The notes beneath the pieces are model-generated. The model searched no databases and was not told the origin of the DNA. It saw only the letters and a list, made by a program, of their open reading frames with translations. A program made the translations under genes and the position numbers. Of a stretch of DNA of 44,273 nt, positions 31,641 through 42,956 are shown piece after piece. Positions within the stretch are counted from its first letter, which is position 1; the number at the start of each line of letters is the position of its first letter. Origin of the DNA: Opitutia bacterium (lineage in GTDB: Bacteria; Verrucomicrobiota; Verrucomicrobiia; Opitutales; Seribacteraceae); the NCBI GenBank assembly GCA_002686835.1, contig NYYP01000015.1, positions 53,884-98,156 of the forward strand, in the 5' to 3' direction.

Positions 31641-33419
31641 TTAATGCTCGATCGCCTTGCCTGCACCCTGGGGGACGCGAATATTCTCCACCAATTCCTG
31701 GACATCCTGAGGAGGAGGTGGGGTAAGAGAGCTTACAACAAAAGCAACGACGAAATTAATGAACATTCCCAGGAAGCCAATCCCTTCTGGGGAAATGCCA
31801 AACCAATAGTCTTTGCTCTGTGTTAAAAACTGGAAGTATATGATATACCCCAGGGTGAAGCCTATCCCGCTGATCATTCCAGCAATAGCACCTTGTTTGT
31901 TAATCTTCTTGGAAAATATACCCATTATGAGGGTCGGGAAGAAAGAAGATGCAGCCAAGCCAAAAGCAAATGCTACGGTTTTAGCCACGAAGCTGGAAGG
32001 CGGATTAATTCCAAAATATGCAGCTAAGGCAAGGGCTCCAAATGATGCCATTCTGGCATAGCGGATTTCTTGCTTGTCCGATATGTCAGGCTTCAGGATT
32101 TTCTTCATCAAATCATGGGAGATTGATGTGGACAGAACCAGCAATAGTCCAGCTGCCGTGGAAAGTGCCGCGGCCACACAACCTGCCATAACCAAAGCAA
32201 TGACCCACTTTGGCAAGCCTGCCATTTCCGGATTTGCCAGTACGATAATGTCCCGGTCATAGTACACCTCATTGGGAGTATTCACTAATTCATTTATCAC
32301 TTTACGAGGTGCCCCTTCCTGGCGGTCCTCCTCCGTATAAACGGGTTTGCCAGCAAAGACAGCACCAGCACTGTACTGCATGATTCCATCGTTGTTTTTG
32401 TCGACCCAGGCAATCATCCCTTGGTTTTCCCAATTCTTAAACCACTCAGGAGCTTCAGCATATTTTTTCTGGTTTATCTCCTCCACGAAATTGGTGCGGG
32501 CAAACAGCCCCAAGGCGGGTGCAGTCAGGTAAATGATCGCAATAAAACTAAGGGTCCAATAGGCCGATTTTCTGACTGCCTTGACATTTTTTACGGTAAA
32601 AAATCGCACGATCACATGGGGTAGTCCAGCCGTCCCAATCATTAGAGCCGCGGTGATGCAAAACATATCTAGGTTGTTACTGGAACTGGCGGTGTATTCT
32701 TGAAATCCCAGATCGGTTGATATCTGATTGATTTTTTCGATTAACGGAACTGACTTTTCCGTGCCATCTTTGATGTAGTTTCCAATCAGGCCAAGTTGTG
32801 GAATTACATTACCTGTAATGATAATAGAAATAAAAATAACGGGTATGGTATATGAGAAAACCATCACGCAATACTGGGCAACCTGAGTGTAGGTAATTCC
32901 TTTCATCCCTCCCAGTCCGGCGTAGAAAAAAACAATTCCTCCACCGATTAATACTCCCATCCAAATTTCGATATCAAACAGTCGAGAAAACACAATCCCC
33001 ACGCCGCGCATCTGTCCCATTATATATGTCATGCAGATGAAGATCGCACAAATCACAGCGACCAGACGGGCACCATTGGAATAGAAACGGTCGCCAATAA
33101 AATCAGGCACAGTGGCTTTACCGAATTTTCGGAGGTATGGCACCATTAGGGTGGTAAGGAGTACGAACCCCCCGGTCCACCCCATCAGGAATTTTGATGC
33201 ACCATATCCAGCGGCTGCAATGCCTCCAGCCATGGAAATAAAGGTTGCTGCGGACATCCAGTCCGCTGCAGTTGCCATACCATTAGCAAAGGGAGATACA
33301 CCACCACTTGCGGTGTAATATTCCTTGGTGGAGCCGGCACGGGACCAGATGGCGATCCCAATATATACGCCGAAAGTTATGCCAATAAAGATGAAGTTCC
33401 AGACAGTTTGGTCCATCAA
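31641..33419 (-). CDS. Sodium:solute symporter large subunit, VC_2705-type
   Basis: 592 residues with about 12 or 13 hydrophobic segments of the SSS superfamily: [36 protein letters not shown] near the N-terminus, [17 protein letters not shown], and [27 protein letters not shown] in the late core. A polar loop (about 310-400) with [17 protein letters not shown] is a feature of the VC_2705-type subgroup, which is encoded together with a DUF4212 small subunit, as here. Members resemble acetate permease ActP, so small organic acids are possible substrates. It overlaps the small-subunit stop by four bases. Confidence 0.93.
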   Translation of the reverse strand: MMDQTVWNFIFIGITFGVYIGIAIWSRAGSTKEYYTASGGVSPFANGMATAADWMSAATFISMAGGIAAAGYGASKFLMGWTGGFVLLTTLMVPYLRKFGKATVPDFIGDRFYSNGARLVAVICAIFICMTYIMGQMRGVGIVFSRLFDIEIWMGVLIGGGIVFFYAGLGGMKGITYTQVAQYCVMVFSYTIPVIFISIIITGNVIPQLGLIGNYIKDGTEKSVPLIEKINQISTDLGFQEYTASSSNNLDMFCITAALMIGTAGLPHVIVRFFTVKNVKAVRKSAYWTLSFIAIIYLTAPALGLFARTNFVEEINQKKYAEAPEWFKNWENQGMIAWVDKNNDGIMQYSAGAVFAGKPVYTEEDRQEGAPRKVINELVNTPNEVYYDRDIIVLANPEMAGLPKWVIALVMAGCVAAALSTAAGLLLVLSTSISHDLMKKILKPDISDKQEIRYARMASFGALALAAYFGINPPSSFVAKTVAFAFGLAASSFFPTLIMGIFSKKINKQGAIAGMISGIGFTLGYIIYFQFLTQSKDYWFGISPEGIGFLGMFINFVVAFVVSSLTPPPPQDVQELVENIRVPQGAGKAIEH

Positions 33420-33685
33420 TTTTCCTCCTCCTCAAAACCATGTTTCTCGTCGAGCTTGTTCATCCAACGGGCATAGACCACAAGCAGGGCCACAAAGCAT
33501 ATGATTGAGCCCTGTTGGGCCATCCAAAACCCAAGTGGTGCCCCTCCAATTGCAAATTGATCCAAGTAATCTTTGAAAAGAATTCCGCACCCAAAAGATA
33601 CAAAAAACCAAATACTTAACAATTTTCCTACAAGTTTAAGGCTGTCACTCCAGTAGGAACCTGAAGGGGATGTTTGGACTGTCAT
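33416..33685 (-). CDS. DUF4212 small subunit of the sodium:solute symporter
   Basis: 89 residues with two transmembrane segments. The DUF4212 pattern is clear: [70 protein letters not shown]. It is encoded directly upstream of the large symporter subunit with a four-base overlap, the arrangement seen for this subunit pair in many proteobacteria. It presumably assists assembly or function of the transporter. A CTTGCC/TAGCAT promoter-like element lies just upstream. Confidence 0.93.
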   Translation of the reverse strand: MTVQTSPSGSYWSDSLKLVGKLLSIWFFVSFGCGILFKDYLDQFAIGGAPLGFWMAQQGSIICFVALLVVYARWMNKLDEKHGFEEEEN

Positions 33686-33695
33686 GAATCGAAGA

Positions 33696-33723
33696 ATGCT
33701 ATGAAAAGTTCAATAGTGGCAAG
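33696..33723 (-). promoter_or_regulatory. Putative promoter of the symporter operon
   Basis: Minus strand: CTTGCC (33723-33718), 16 bases, TAGCAT (33701-33696), then ten bases to the DUF4212 ATG. The same CTTGCC type of upstream box appears at 900, 16,400 and 25,158. Confidence 0.35.
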
Positions 33724-33841
33724 AAAGATTAATTAGGATTGTTTCAAAGTTGAGCCAAGTTCTCCGCAAAAATTTGAATCCTATGATTGATAATTCTTTT
33801 AATACTTCTGATCTTAAAGGAATAATTTCTTTGCTAAATAA

Positions 33842-36800
33842 ATGCATTTTATCCTAGTATTTGGGCATTTGTTTAAGCTTTTTATAAAAGTTAAAAAAAG
33901 GCCTGCCTTTTCGATTAAAAATAATATCAAGCAAGGTTGGTGTTTTATTGTATATTTCTTATTCCTTTCTTCTGCATATCTTTCTGCCCAGAGTTGGCCC
34001 AGTTCCCCGGCATCTCCGATTCCCAGCAACACAGGAAGCAGTGCAGTCGAGACCGAGATTTACATCGGTACAAATATCACAACCCTAAACGGTGCAACTC
34101 TGATATCTGTTTTTGACCCTTGGACAAAGCCTCTCCCGTCGGAGCCAGCATGGCTGAATTCATGGAGTTCCACTGAATTTGGGCCAGATAAGGGCACTGT
34201 TTATCATGAATTTAAAAATAACTCTAATTATTTTTACTACAGGCCTTATCCCTATGCAGGAGGCCGAGACCAGTTTATTTGGCCGGGAGTTGTTAGGCAG
34301 GGCAATGCCCTGATTGATCATAACTTCACCTTTGAGCTGGAGATTGCTGACCCTGAGGATGTTCCAGTTGTCCGGGCTTTGGAAATTGATGGGGATGAGA
34401 AGATCAACCTCGTTTCTGGACAGGTTACAATTGTGGAATTTCCTGAGAATTCAGTAAAAATCGCGGATTTGATCCTTTTTGACCCAGACCCAACCAATGA
34501 GTGGGAGAATCCATCAAATGCAGCGAATGTTCCTGCTCTTTCCATAACTTCAGAAACTTTTGAACTAGTTGCAACTGGAGTGGATCAAGAGGAGACGGAT
34601 TCGGAAGAGAATGGGTGGTATTTTACCTATGAGCTAAGATGGCTTACTGCACCCCTGAACTTTGAATCTCTTGGTCCTGAGGTCTTTCAACTTCAAATAA
34701 CTGCTACTGATACGGTACCAGTTGACACTTCAACCTATGATCTGGAGCTTGTGCTTCAAAATGTTCCTGAGGAACCACGGGGTGTATTTGTGCAAAAATT
34801 TCCCTCCGGAGAAAATCGAGTAACTAAAACAGCCGATGGTTCAGATGGGCCTCACCAGTTTGTGGCATCCATCGCTGAAAACCCAGATAGTTTGGAATTT
34901 GATTTTAAGGTTGAGGCTGAACGGTTTTACAATGCACAGACAGATGATTTTGAGGATGGAAATTATACCCTCTCACATATTCTGGACCTACAAAAGCTGG
35001 TTAATGGTCAGTACATAACTCATCCGGACAAAACCAAGAGGCTGCCCGCCGCCACTGCTTATCAGGTAAGCTACTATCAAATATATGATTCAGGAACCGA
35101 TACCACCTACAGCAACCCGGTTCTCCTGAGTGACGATGCGGTGTGGATGAGTGGAGATGAGGGGAGGGTCAGGATTGAAATTCTGGATGATGACTTTTTC
35201 ACTTTCGATGGTGACTGGTTGGAATTTAAGATTCTAGCAACCGATGAAAGTACCAGTTCGGAAGGGAATTTCATGACTGTTCAAGTTGAGATTGAGAATG
35301 ATTTTGATGATGCAGTTTCTTTTAATCAACCATCTGAAATACCAATCCCTTACAAAGAAAATAATACTACTGCGGTTTTTGATTTTGATCCGATGGACCC
35401 CGATTCTCATCCCAGATCAGAATACCGGACAGATAATAATGATTCAGATGATTCGGGTGCACAAATTTTTTACCGGCTCAGCGGTGCGGATGCTGATTTA
35501 TTTGAGATCGATGAGAATGGTTCACTGTTCTTTGCCTCCTCTCCCAATTTCGAAGACCCTATAAATCAGGACTTCATAAATGATCGTGCAAACGGTTCTC
35601 CAAATTTATACGAAATTAATGTGCAAATTCACGACCAGTCTGACTTTAGTACGGCAGTTGATCCAGTGAATTTGTTAATCGTGGTTGAGGACGCGAATGA
35701 TCCTCCTTTTCGCACCGATCCATTTGCTTCAGAAAACTTCAGTATAACAACATTTGAGGGACAACCGTGGAATTTTGAAACAAGACGAGATTTAATTGAT
35801 ATAAGAATTTCTGATGAAGATGGAGATTTGATACTTTGGGAATATGTGTCATCCCCAGATCCTAAAGGGCAAATTTCATTGTCCAATGGAAGGACGGAGG
35901 ACGGTGCTCCTGATACTTTTCTCTATTCGCCCGATTATTTAAGATTTGGGGATGATCTTTTCACACTTCGTTTCTCGGATGGAGAATCGCCCTATGTGGA
36001 TATTAACTTTTCTATGTTTATTCAGAACGACAAGGACTTGCCATCCTTAGGGTATGTTCAATTTGACGGCGAATCCGCCTATTTTGAAATCCACGGCGGG
36101 AATTTTGGATATTACCAACAGGCTGTAAGTAATGGACAGACTGAAATATTGGTACAATTTGATGAGAATTCAAAACCAAGTTTTTCTCTTCCTTTTTCTG
36201 ACCTTTTGGATGAGCAAAATATTACCTCAGTTGTGCTGTCAGGTTCGGATGAGTCCAAGTTTGTTCTATCTGAGATTTATCAGAGAGAGGATGTGGACGA
36301 TCCCTTGATCTACTGGGTGGATTTGAATTTTACTGAATCCTTTAGTGCGGATTTTGAGAGTCCGCAGGAGGATGGTAATTATACAGTGAAATTAACGGTT
36401 TTTGATGAGGAGGGAAGTTTCGAGGATTTTTATTTTACTTTTGAAACACTTGATGTGGATGAGCCCGCATACTTAACTCCAGATGACCGCTTTGAAATTA
36501 CTTTACCTGAGGAGACGGAGCTGGCGATCGACTCATTGCTGGCGGTCGATCCGGAAGGTGCAGACAAAAATTACACTTGGCGCTTTGCCGGCCTTGAAAA
36601 TGCTCATGATGCAGCGGGCTATTTTAAATTCCGTGATGATGAGGGAAATTTTGGATATACTGGTGAAGGCTTTATTGCCGGGAATAGTGTGGATTTGTTA
36701 TTTGCTAAAATTCCAAGTTTTGAAAATCCTCAAGAACGGGAGTTGAATGCGTCTGTCCAAGTCTTTGACCGGGACCTTAATTCCAGGGTATTTACCTACA

Positions 36801-39800
36801 CCTTTCAAATTTTTGACGAGGATGACCCGCCCAGAATCAAAGACAGTTATGACGGGGTGGAGGAACTCGAGGAAAATGTTTTTTCCTTTCCGGTTGCTTT
36901 GGAAGCTCCAGAAACGGTAGACGGTTCGCTCGGTCCTTTTACCACCGAGTCTGTGATGTACCCAGAGGAGATGGGGGGAGGGGTTCAGCATGGTGGTCCT
37001 TTTGATTTATCCAATTATTTTGGTTTACTGGATGAAGATAACCAAACCCTTCGTTATTCACTTGTTTTGCCACGCGAGGGGTATCCATCACCAAGTTTTC
37101 AAAACCGCATGGAGGTATCTGGTTCTCAATTGTATTTCAAGGCAAGTTCGCCACCAAATTATGAGGATTCAGAAGAGCGCTCCGGCCAGGTTATGGTCGG
37201 AGTTACGGATGGGCTGTCGAGAATATATGTACTTTTTGATATCGTAATAACGCCGGAAAATGATCCTCCGGAACTTCTCTTAGGTTCGAGTCTATCATTT
37301 TCTGGTTACGAAGATACACCGCTTAGCAAACTTATAAGCAGTTATTTTCACGATGTTGACAATCCCATCCGCCAACTGACTTTTGACCTTGGTCCCATTC
37401 TGCGTTTTGGCGAGGAAGATCCCAATGCTACCCTGGAATTTTTCCCTGAAAATGACACCTTTACTTTTTCTGCTCCTCCCGACCAATCCGGAGTTTATGA
37501 GGTGGAGATAAATTTTTATGATGAACCGGAGAATAATTCCACGGTGAATTTTCGTTTTGATATTGAGGATGTTCCTGACAAACCGGAGATCCTGCTCCAG
37601 GAAGAATTTTTCGTGGCCAATGCGGTGAGCAAGGATGCTTTTTTTGTGGAAGAGAGCGAGGAAGTGAATGAAAGATACCTCCGTCTCTTGCATTTGGAAG
37701 GGGAAGTGCCCATTGCGGAGCTTTATGTTTCTGACTACAAGGACAGCCCGCCTGCCAGCTCATTTACCTGGGGAATTGTTGATGGGACGGGGATGTTCAG
37801 GATCGATGATTTCTCCGAATTTTGTCGAATTTATTGGGATCTTCCCGCTGAGACCAATAATGGCCTGCCGGACTATGAAAGTATGGGGGGGCAAACTTTT
37901 GAATTCTATATAACCGTGCAGGAAAATGTGGACCCTGGTGATATGCAGCAACTCAAAGTGGTCATAAGTGTGGAAGAGGTGCCGAATAAGCGTCCGGTCT
38001 TTGTTCCTTCCGACCCAAGGTTGTATATCATTGAAAACTTTCCTGAAGAGGGTGAGACAGATGTCCTCACGATTGCCGCAACCGATCCCGATAACCAACC
38101 TGGATCTGCGGAAACAATTATCTTGAAGACCATGCTTTCTGAACTGGATTATCAACAGTTTGTATTCGATGAACTATCAGGGAAGCTCAGTTTTGTGAGT
38201 CCGCGCGACTATGAAAGCCCCAAGGATTTGGGGATGGATAACCGATACCAAACCATCATCCGCATAACCGAATTTAATGATGAGGCAAAATCCAGTGAAA
38301 TGCTCATTGAGGTCCAGGTGCAAAATAATGTCGAGCCACCATCCTTTGGAGCAAAGTACGATCCGGTTTACCCCGACGCAAATTTCAGCATTGTAGAGCA
38401 AAAAGTAGACAGTTTTGAGATCAATGCTTCCACCCTGGACCAAAATAAAAACTTGTTAATCGAAATATCACAGGATGGTCCGGATGATCATTTGTTTGAA
38501 TTTAATTCAACATCCAACCGACTTTCATTTCTATTTCCTCCGGATTATGAAAATCCGGAAAGTGAGGACGGGGACAATATGTACGAAGTTCATATGCAGG
38601 TTAGTCCTGTGCAAGATGGAAAGCCCAGTTATGGAGACCGGGTAGTGGAGCCTTTCTACATTTTAGTACTGGACGACAATTTTACCTTTGAAATATCCGA
38701 GCCATTGCCTCCTCATCCGGCACTGTCCGATCTTCAAATCGTTGAAAATGAATTATTTGTGGTTGATATCGATGTCTTTGATGCGGAGACACCAGTGAAG
38801 TTTCCGGATTTGTTATACACTACCGAGTTGGGTGCTGGTTTTATTCCTCACCAAAAAACAGCAACCAAGGCGAGCCTGGCATTTGACGGGTCATTGAGTG
38901 AGTCAGTTTCCGGTCCGCTTGACTGGACAGGTCGTTTTGCCCGATCCGGGGATATGCGAAATGCGGGCATCAATGATGTGGTGGTTCTGACAAGTCGGAG
39001 CATTCTTTATTTTGAAAATGATGGAGCAGGAGAATTTACCTCTAATCAGGAATTAAAGACTATAATGGCAGGTGCATTTGAGGGGTCGCCCACTTTTGCC
39101 ATGATCGAAGATATCAACTTTGATGGAGCCTTGGACCTCTTGGTTTGCTATCACGATTTTGCCGAGAATAAGCCGGGGATTGTCTTATTCATAAACAGCT
39201 CTGATGAGAATTTGCCTTTCGGTAATACTATCATTGAGGTTCCACTTGATCCGGCATCTGATCAATTGCGCAGTGGAAAGATTTCTCAGATCAGCGTGCA
39301 GGATTTGGATGGAGATTATGACTTGGACCTGGTCGTTGCTTATCTCAATGACAACGAAGTATTGTGGTATGCCAATGATGGGGAAGGAACTTTTACCTAT
39401 CAAGGCATGATTGCCAGTGTTACCCGCCCCCGGGCGTTACGAATGTTCAACTTTGAAAATGCAGACAAATTAAGTGACGGGTATGCTTGTCCCGACTTGT
39501 TGATTGGTTCTGATGAGGGCTTGGCCATGATAAAAAACTTAGGCTCCGCTGGTTTTGAACAAACATTCCTCAGTCAGGGGAACCGTGTGGCATCCCTCCA
39601 GGTTCTCGACCTCTTGGGCAATAACAGGACGGATCTTGTTTTTGTCGAAGACGATCAATTGATGGTATGCCTTGGTCTTGCCAGCGGTTTTGGAGATCCC
39701 ACTGCAGCGTTTACAGATAATTCAGAGTACCCTGATGTTCTGTCGGGATGGCCGGATCGGCCGGAAAAACCAGGGGTGATTGAGCCCTTTTATTTTGGAG

Positions 39801-42800
39801 AAGATGGATCGCCCACCTTGATCGTGGGTGAACTTAACCAACCATATGCCTTTCAGCTCAAGCACCGGGAGGTTGATAATGAGCCAAAAGTTATTTTTGA
39901 TGTGATTAAGGTAGTCGAACTTGCTGAGGACTCGGGTGTTCAATCCTTGCAGGTCTTGGACCTTGACCGTCGAATTGATGTGGTGGAGTTTCGCTTTTTT
40001 CAACCAGAGGGGGGGGAGGATGTCAGCGAAAATGCAATCCTTTTTGACGAAGTAAAATTTGGCGCAGGAGGACGGCTCTTCTTTAAACAGGCTCCTGATT
40101 TTGAAAACCCACAGGATTTTGGTCAGGACAATGTCTACGAACTGGTTGTGGAAGCGAGAAAAAAGCCAGCCTATCCCGACCAAGACACCCAGTCTGATCA
40201 AAAGAAAATAACTGTCGAGGTGTTAGCCGTTAATGAGCCCCCGGTATTTACTTCATTGGCAACTGAAATTGATCATGTTGAGCATACCTTTTTGGTACTC
40301 GAGCAAATTGATATTTTTAACCCAGAATCTAATCCGCTCGTGCTGGAGGGCACATCTTTTGATTTAGCTGGTGGTGAGGATGAGGAGTTCTTCGAGATCA
40401 ATGCTAGCAGCGGGAGGCTGGAATTTCGCAGTGATGTCTTTAGCGTGGATCAACAAACCGGGGTGGTCACATTTGACTACCTTCCCGATTTCGAAAACCC
40501 CAGGGATTTTGGCCAGGACAACCAATATCGGGTGATCGTCCGTATATCTGACGATGCGGGACTGTCGAGCGAGCAGGAGATAGTGGTGAGTATACTGGAA
40601 TGGGACCAGCCACCGAGAGTGGACCCCGTTTTTTCTCCTCAAAATCAAACGGTTGATGAGGATAATGTATTGAATCATCCCGTGGCAGATTTACAGGCGA
40701 GTGACCCAGATAATGCCAATGGAGGAATTGCAGGGTATGATATTTTTCGCGATGCTTTGCATGGTTCGGCAACCATTGAAGATGGCGTGACCATATCCTA
40801 CCAGCCGGACGGAAATTATTCCGGGGCGGACGAATTTTTTGTACAGGCATTAAACAATGCGGGCTTGCCCGTGGTAGTTCAATTTAAAGTGGAAGTCTCC
40901 CCGATTAATGACGCCCCTGTTACCAGACTCCCACTTTCTCATACCATGGATGAGGGAGTGGGCAAGGTGCTGCCCCTTCTCGCTTATGATGGGGATGGAG
41001 ACTCCGTGGTATGGACAACCTGGCTTGCAGATGATCCTGATTTCAAGGTGCTTGGTAATGTGCTCTATTTTAAACAGGATGCCTTGCCCGACTACGAGCG
41101 TGCGGGCACCGAACTTGGATATGTTGCCAGACTGGGCCTACAGGATCCCTACACCAATCGTACCGAGCACAATCTCACTGTCTTTATCAACAATCTGCCC
41201 GACAGTCTGCCCAGTTCTGTCTTAAAAGCTGGTTCGCAGGGGAGTACTTTTATCATCCCTGAAAATCAGGCAATTGTTGCCGATCTTGAGGTGGCTGATC
41301 CTGATAATTTGGAAGATCCAAATGCCACCATTACTGGTGGGGCGGATGCCGAGTTATTTTTGTTAACTCAAGAAGGCGTGCTTCGAAGTGTGGATCCGTA
41401 TGGTTTTGACTTTGAAGATGCCAACGATTCCAACGGGGACAACCGGTATGAATTGATTATCGATGTAAACGATTCTGCCCTCGGTCAGTCCTATCAAGTA
41501 TTTGTGGTGGTTGCAGATCATGACGAGAGCCCCCCTTACTATACAAGTGGGGGAGGTGAGACATTTTATCAGCTTACCACTCCGGAGGATAGATTGTTTA
41601 TAACTCAGGTCGCGGCTGAGGACAATGAGACCGATGATCTGGTCTACCGGGTGGCCAAGGGTGCGGATGCGGAATTCTTCTTCATTGATGAATCCAATGG
41701 TTCTTTGGACTTTATTACTCTGCAAAACTTTGAGAATCCTGGTGATTCAAATGGCGATGGGATCTTTGAGGTGGTGGTTGGGGTATCGGATGGAGTGTTT
41801 GAAACCAACCAGACAATTTTTGTGGAGTTGGAAGATGCCAATGATCCCCCCGTGCTTTCCGCAAACGATTATAATTTAAGTGAGGATGGGGAGATTTTTC
41901 AGGTATTTGAAGGATTTGATGAAGACGGGGACGATATCACTTACCAGTTGCAAAGCCAGTCCCCATATGGGGCTGTCACCGTTTTGGGGGCTGGGTTTAC
42001 TTATCGTCCTGATGCAGACTTTTATGGCTTTGATTCCTTTGATGTCCTGGTTTCGGATGGTTATACCTCCAATGTTCAGACAGTTGAATTGTTGGTTTCC
42101 CCGGTCAATGATGCTCCGGTTGCAGTGGATGATATTAAATATTTTTACCAGGAAAACCGTACTTCCAATCCTCTCATTTTGATTGATGTTTTAGCCAATG
42201 ATCATACCGGGCCTGACGATCCCTCTGAAAAGAGTTCCTACACGGTCGAACTAATTGGCTCATATTCTGCCAATGGGCACTATGTCAACACCTGGTCCAG
42301 GGGAGTTTACAGGTATGATCCAAAATCAGACAGTAATTTTACGGGGGAGGATAGTTTTCAGTACCGTCTGATAGATGATGGGGATGATAATGACAGATTA
42401 GAGGATACAGCCACGGTGCGGGTCTGGGTGGCCACCGCAGCAGGGCAACCAGATTGGACCAACCTTATGTTCTTTGGAATATACTACCGGGATACCAATG
42501 AAACCAATGGTCGGCAAAACTGGATTTATCATGTTGATATGGGTTGGGTTTATGTTCACCGTCCTGATCAGTTGCTCGATGCCACCTGGATGTGGAAAGA
42601 AAATGTTGGATGGTTCTGGACGGGAGATAAATATTTCAAATGGGTCTACCATCAGGGGCTTCAGCAATGGTTGCACTGGGAGGGCGGGATAAACTCATCG
42701 AGTGGTTGGTTCTTACGAACAGAGCAGGAGGTCCAGTATTATGAAAAAGACTTTATCCGTATGCAGGTGCGGGACGATGTAATTGAGATTCTGCCAGACT

Positions 42801-42937
42801 TGTCTGGACTGAGTAAATTTATTCAAAGAAGCCCTTTCTTCAGTCAATCAGAAGTAATAAAGATAGTTGCCGAATTAAACCGTTTTAAACGCTCATCAAC
42901 CCTTAACAAAATTCTTCAGTTTGATTTTTCTTATTAA
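33842..42937 (+). CDS. Giant exported cadherin-like/FG-GAP surface protein
   Basis: 3031 residues. After a basic N-terminus, a signal peptide-like segment (GWCFIVYFLFLSSAYLSAQSW, about 32-52) is followed by at least 12 cadherin-like repeats, each closing with an F/Y-E-N/D/S-P-type motif and a DN.Y.v.v strand: FEDP near 570, FESP 838, FENP 960, YEDS 1107, YESM 1345, YESP 1457, YENP 1570, FENP 2087, FENP 2217, YERA 2418, FEDA 2523, FENP 2630. Repeats 1720-1955 are FG-GAP/VCBS-type with calcium-loop sequences (DINFDGALDLL, DLDGDYDLDLV). Near 2690-2860 are Ig-like tandem domains (VDDIKYF...IDVLANDHTGPD). Residues about 2865-2960 form a tryptophan-rich GWVYV/WMW/GWFWT tail. The protein is very acidic. 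Role: likely a calcium-bound adhesin, surface layer or exopolymer-binding protein. Confidence 0.9.
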   Translation: MHFILVFGHLFKLFIKVKKRPAFSIKNNIKQGWCFIVYFLFLSSAYLSAQSWPSSPASPIPSNTGSSAVETEIYIGTNITTLNGATLISVFDPWTKPLPSEPAWLNSWSSTEFGPDKGTVYHEFKNNSNYFYYRPYPYAGGRDQFIWPGVVRQGNALIDHNFTFELEIADPEDVPVVRALEIDGDEKINLVSGQVTIVEFPENSVKIADLILFDPDPTNEWENPSNAANVPALSITSETFELVATGVDQEETDSEENGWYFTYELRWLTAPLNFESLGPEVFQLQITATDTVPVDTSTYDLELVLQNVPEEPRGVFVQKFPSGENRVTKTADGSDGPHQFVASIAENPDSLEFDFKVEAERFYNAQTDDFEDGNYTLSHILDLQKLVNGQYITHPDKTKRLPAATAYQVSYYQIYDSGTDTTYSNPVLLSDDAVWMSGDEGRVRIEILDDDFFTFDGDWLEFKILATDESTSSEGNFMTVQVEIENDFDDAVSFNQPSEIPIPYKENNTTAVFDFDPMDPDSHPRSEYRTDNNDSDDSGAQIFYRLSGADADLFEIDENGSLFFASSPNFEDPINQDFINDRANGSPNLYEINVQIHDQSDFSTAVDPVNLLIVVEDANDPPFRTDPFASENFSITTFEGQPWNFETRRDLIDIRISDEDGDLILWEYVSSPDPKGQISLSNGRTEDGAPDTFLYSPDYLRFGDDLFTLRFSDGESPYVDINFSMFIQNDKDLPSLGYVQFDGESAYFEIHGGNFGYYQQAVSNGQTEILVQFDENSKPSFSLPFSDLLDEQNITSVVLSGSDESKFVLSEIYQREDVDDPLIYWVDLNFTESFSADFESPQEDGNYTVKLTVFDEEGSFEDFYFTFETLDVDEPAYLTPDDRFEITLPEETELAIDSLLAVDPEGADKNYTWRFAGLENAHDAAGYFKFRDDEGNFGYTGEGFIAGNSVDLLFAKIPSFENPQERELNASVQVFDRDLNSRVFTYTFQIFDEDDPPRIKDSYDGVEELEENVFSFPVALEAPETVDGSLGPFTTESVMYPEEMGGGVQHGGPFDLSNYFGLLDEDNQTLRYSLVLPREGYPSPSFQNRMEVSGSQLYFKASSPPNYEDSEERSGQVMVGVTDGLSRIYVLFDIVITPENDPPELLLGSSLSFSGYEDTPLSKLISSYFHDVDNPIRQLTFDLGPILRFGEEDPNATLEFFPENDTFTFSAPPDQSGVYEVEINFYDEPENNSTVNFRFDIEDVPDKPEILLQEEFFVANAVSKDAFFVEESEEVNERYLRLLHLEGEVPIAELYVSDYKDSPPASSFTWGIVDGTGMFRIDDFSEFCRIYWDLPAETNNGLPDYESMGGQTFEFYITVQENVDPGDMQQLKVVISVEEVPNKRPVFVPSDPRLYIIENFPEEGETDVLTIAATDPDNQPGSAETIILKTMLSELDYQQFVFDELSGKLSFVSPRDYESPKDLGMDNRYQTIIRITEFNDEAKSSEMLIEVQVQNNVEPPSFGAKYDPVYPDANFSIVEQKVDSFEINASTLDQNKNLLIEISQDGPDDHLFEFNSTSNRLSFLFPPDYENPESEDGDNMYEVHMQVSPVQDGKPSYGDRVVEPFYILVLDDNFTFEISEPLPPHPALSDLQIVENELFVVDIDVFDAETPVKFPDLLYTTELGAGFIPHQKTATKASLAFDGSLSESVSGPLDWTGRFARSGDMRNAGINDVVVLTSRSILYFENDGAGEFTSNQELKTIMAGAFEGSPTFAMIEDINFDGALDLLVCYHDFAENKPGIVLFINSSDENLPFGNTIIEVPLDPASDQLRSGKISQISVQDLDGDYDLDLVVAYLNDNEVLWYANDGEGTFTYQGMIASVTRPRALRMFNFENADKLSDGYACPDLLIGSDEGLAMIKNLGSAGFEQTFLSQGNRVASLQVLDLLGNNRTDLVFVEDDQLMVCLGLASGFGDPTAAFTDNSEYPDVLSGWPDRPEKPGVIEPFYFGEDGSPTLIVGELNQPYAFQLKHREVDNEPKVIFDVIKVVELAEDSGVQSLQVLDLDRRIDVVEFRFFQPEGGEDVSENAILFDEVKFGAGGRLFFKQAPDFENPQDFGQDNVYELVVEARKKPAYPDQDTQSDQKKITVEVLAVNEPPVFTSLATEIDHVEHTFLVLEQIDIFNPESNPLVLEGTSFDLAGGEDEEFFEINASSGRLEFRSDVFSVDQQTGVVTFDYLPDFENPRDFGQDNQYRVIVRISDDAGLSSEQEIVVSILEWDQPPRVDPVFSPQNQTVDEDNVLNHPVADLQASDPDNANGGIAGYDIFRDALHGSATIEDGVTISYQPDGNYSGADEFFVQALNNAGLPVVVQFKVEVSPINDAPVTRLPLSHTMDEGVGKVLPLLAYDGDGDSVVWTTWLADDPDFKVLGNVLYFKQDALPDYERAGTELGYVARLGLQDPYTNRTEHNLTVFINNLPDSLPSSVLKAGSQGSTFIIPENQAIVADLEVADPDNLEDPNATITGGADAELFLLTQEGVLRSVDPYGFDFEDANDSNGDNRYELIIDVNDSALGQSYQVFVVVADHDESPPYYTSGGGETFYQLTTPEDRLFITQVAAEDNETDDLVYRVAKGADAEFFFIDESNGSLDFITLQNFENPGDSNGDGIFEVVVGVSDGVFETNQTIFVELEDANDPPVLSANDYNLSEDGEIFQVFEGFDEDGDDITYQLQSQSPYGAVTVLGAGFTYRPDADFYGFDSFDVLVSDGYTSNVQTVELLVSPVNDAPVAVDDIKYFYQENRTSNPLILIDVLANDHTGPDDPSEKSSYTVELIGSYSANGHYVNTWSRGVYRYDPKSDSNFTGEDSFQYRLIDDGDDNDRLEDTATVRVWVATAAGQPDWTNLMFFGIYYRDTNETNGRQNWIYHVDMGWVYVHRPDQLLDATWMWKENVGWFWTGDKYFKWVYHQGLQQWLHWEGGINSSSGWFLRTEQEVQYYEKDFIRMQVRDDVIEILPDLSGLSKFIQRSPFFSQSEVIKIVAELNRFKRSSTLNKILQFDFSY

Positions 42938-42956
42938 ATCGTTTTCCATACAGACT

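Noticed and set aside
39722-40201. A 159-residue open frame antisense to the giant gene
   Set aside because: It is antisense to well-supported cadherin repeats, with no start context or recognisable domain.
33842-42937. CRISPR or tandem DNA repeats inside the giant gene
   Set aside because: The repeats are at protein level only; the DNA of the copies has diverged, with no uniform repeat or spacer lengths.
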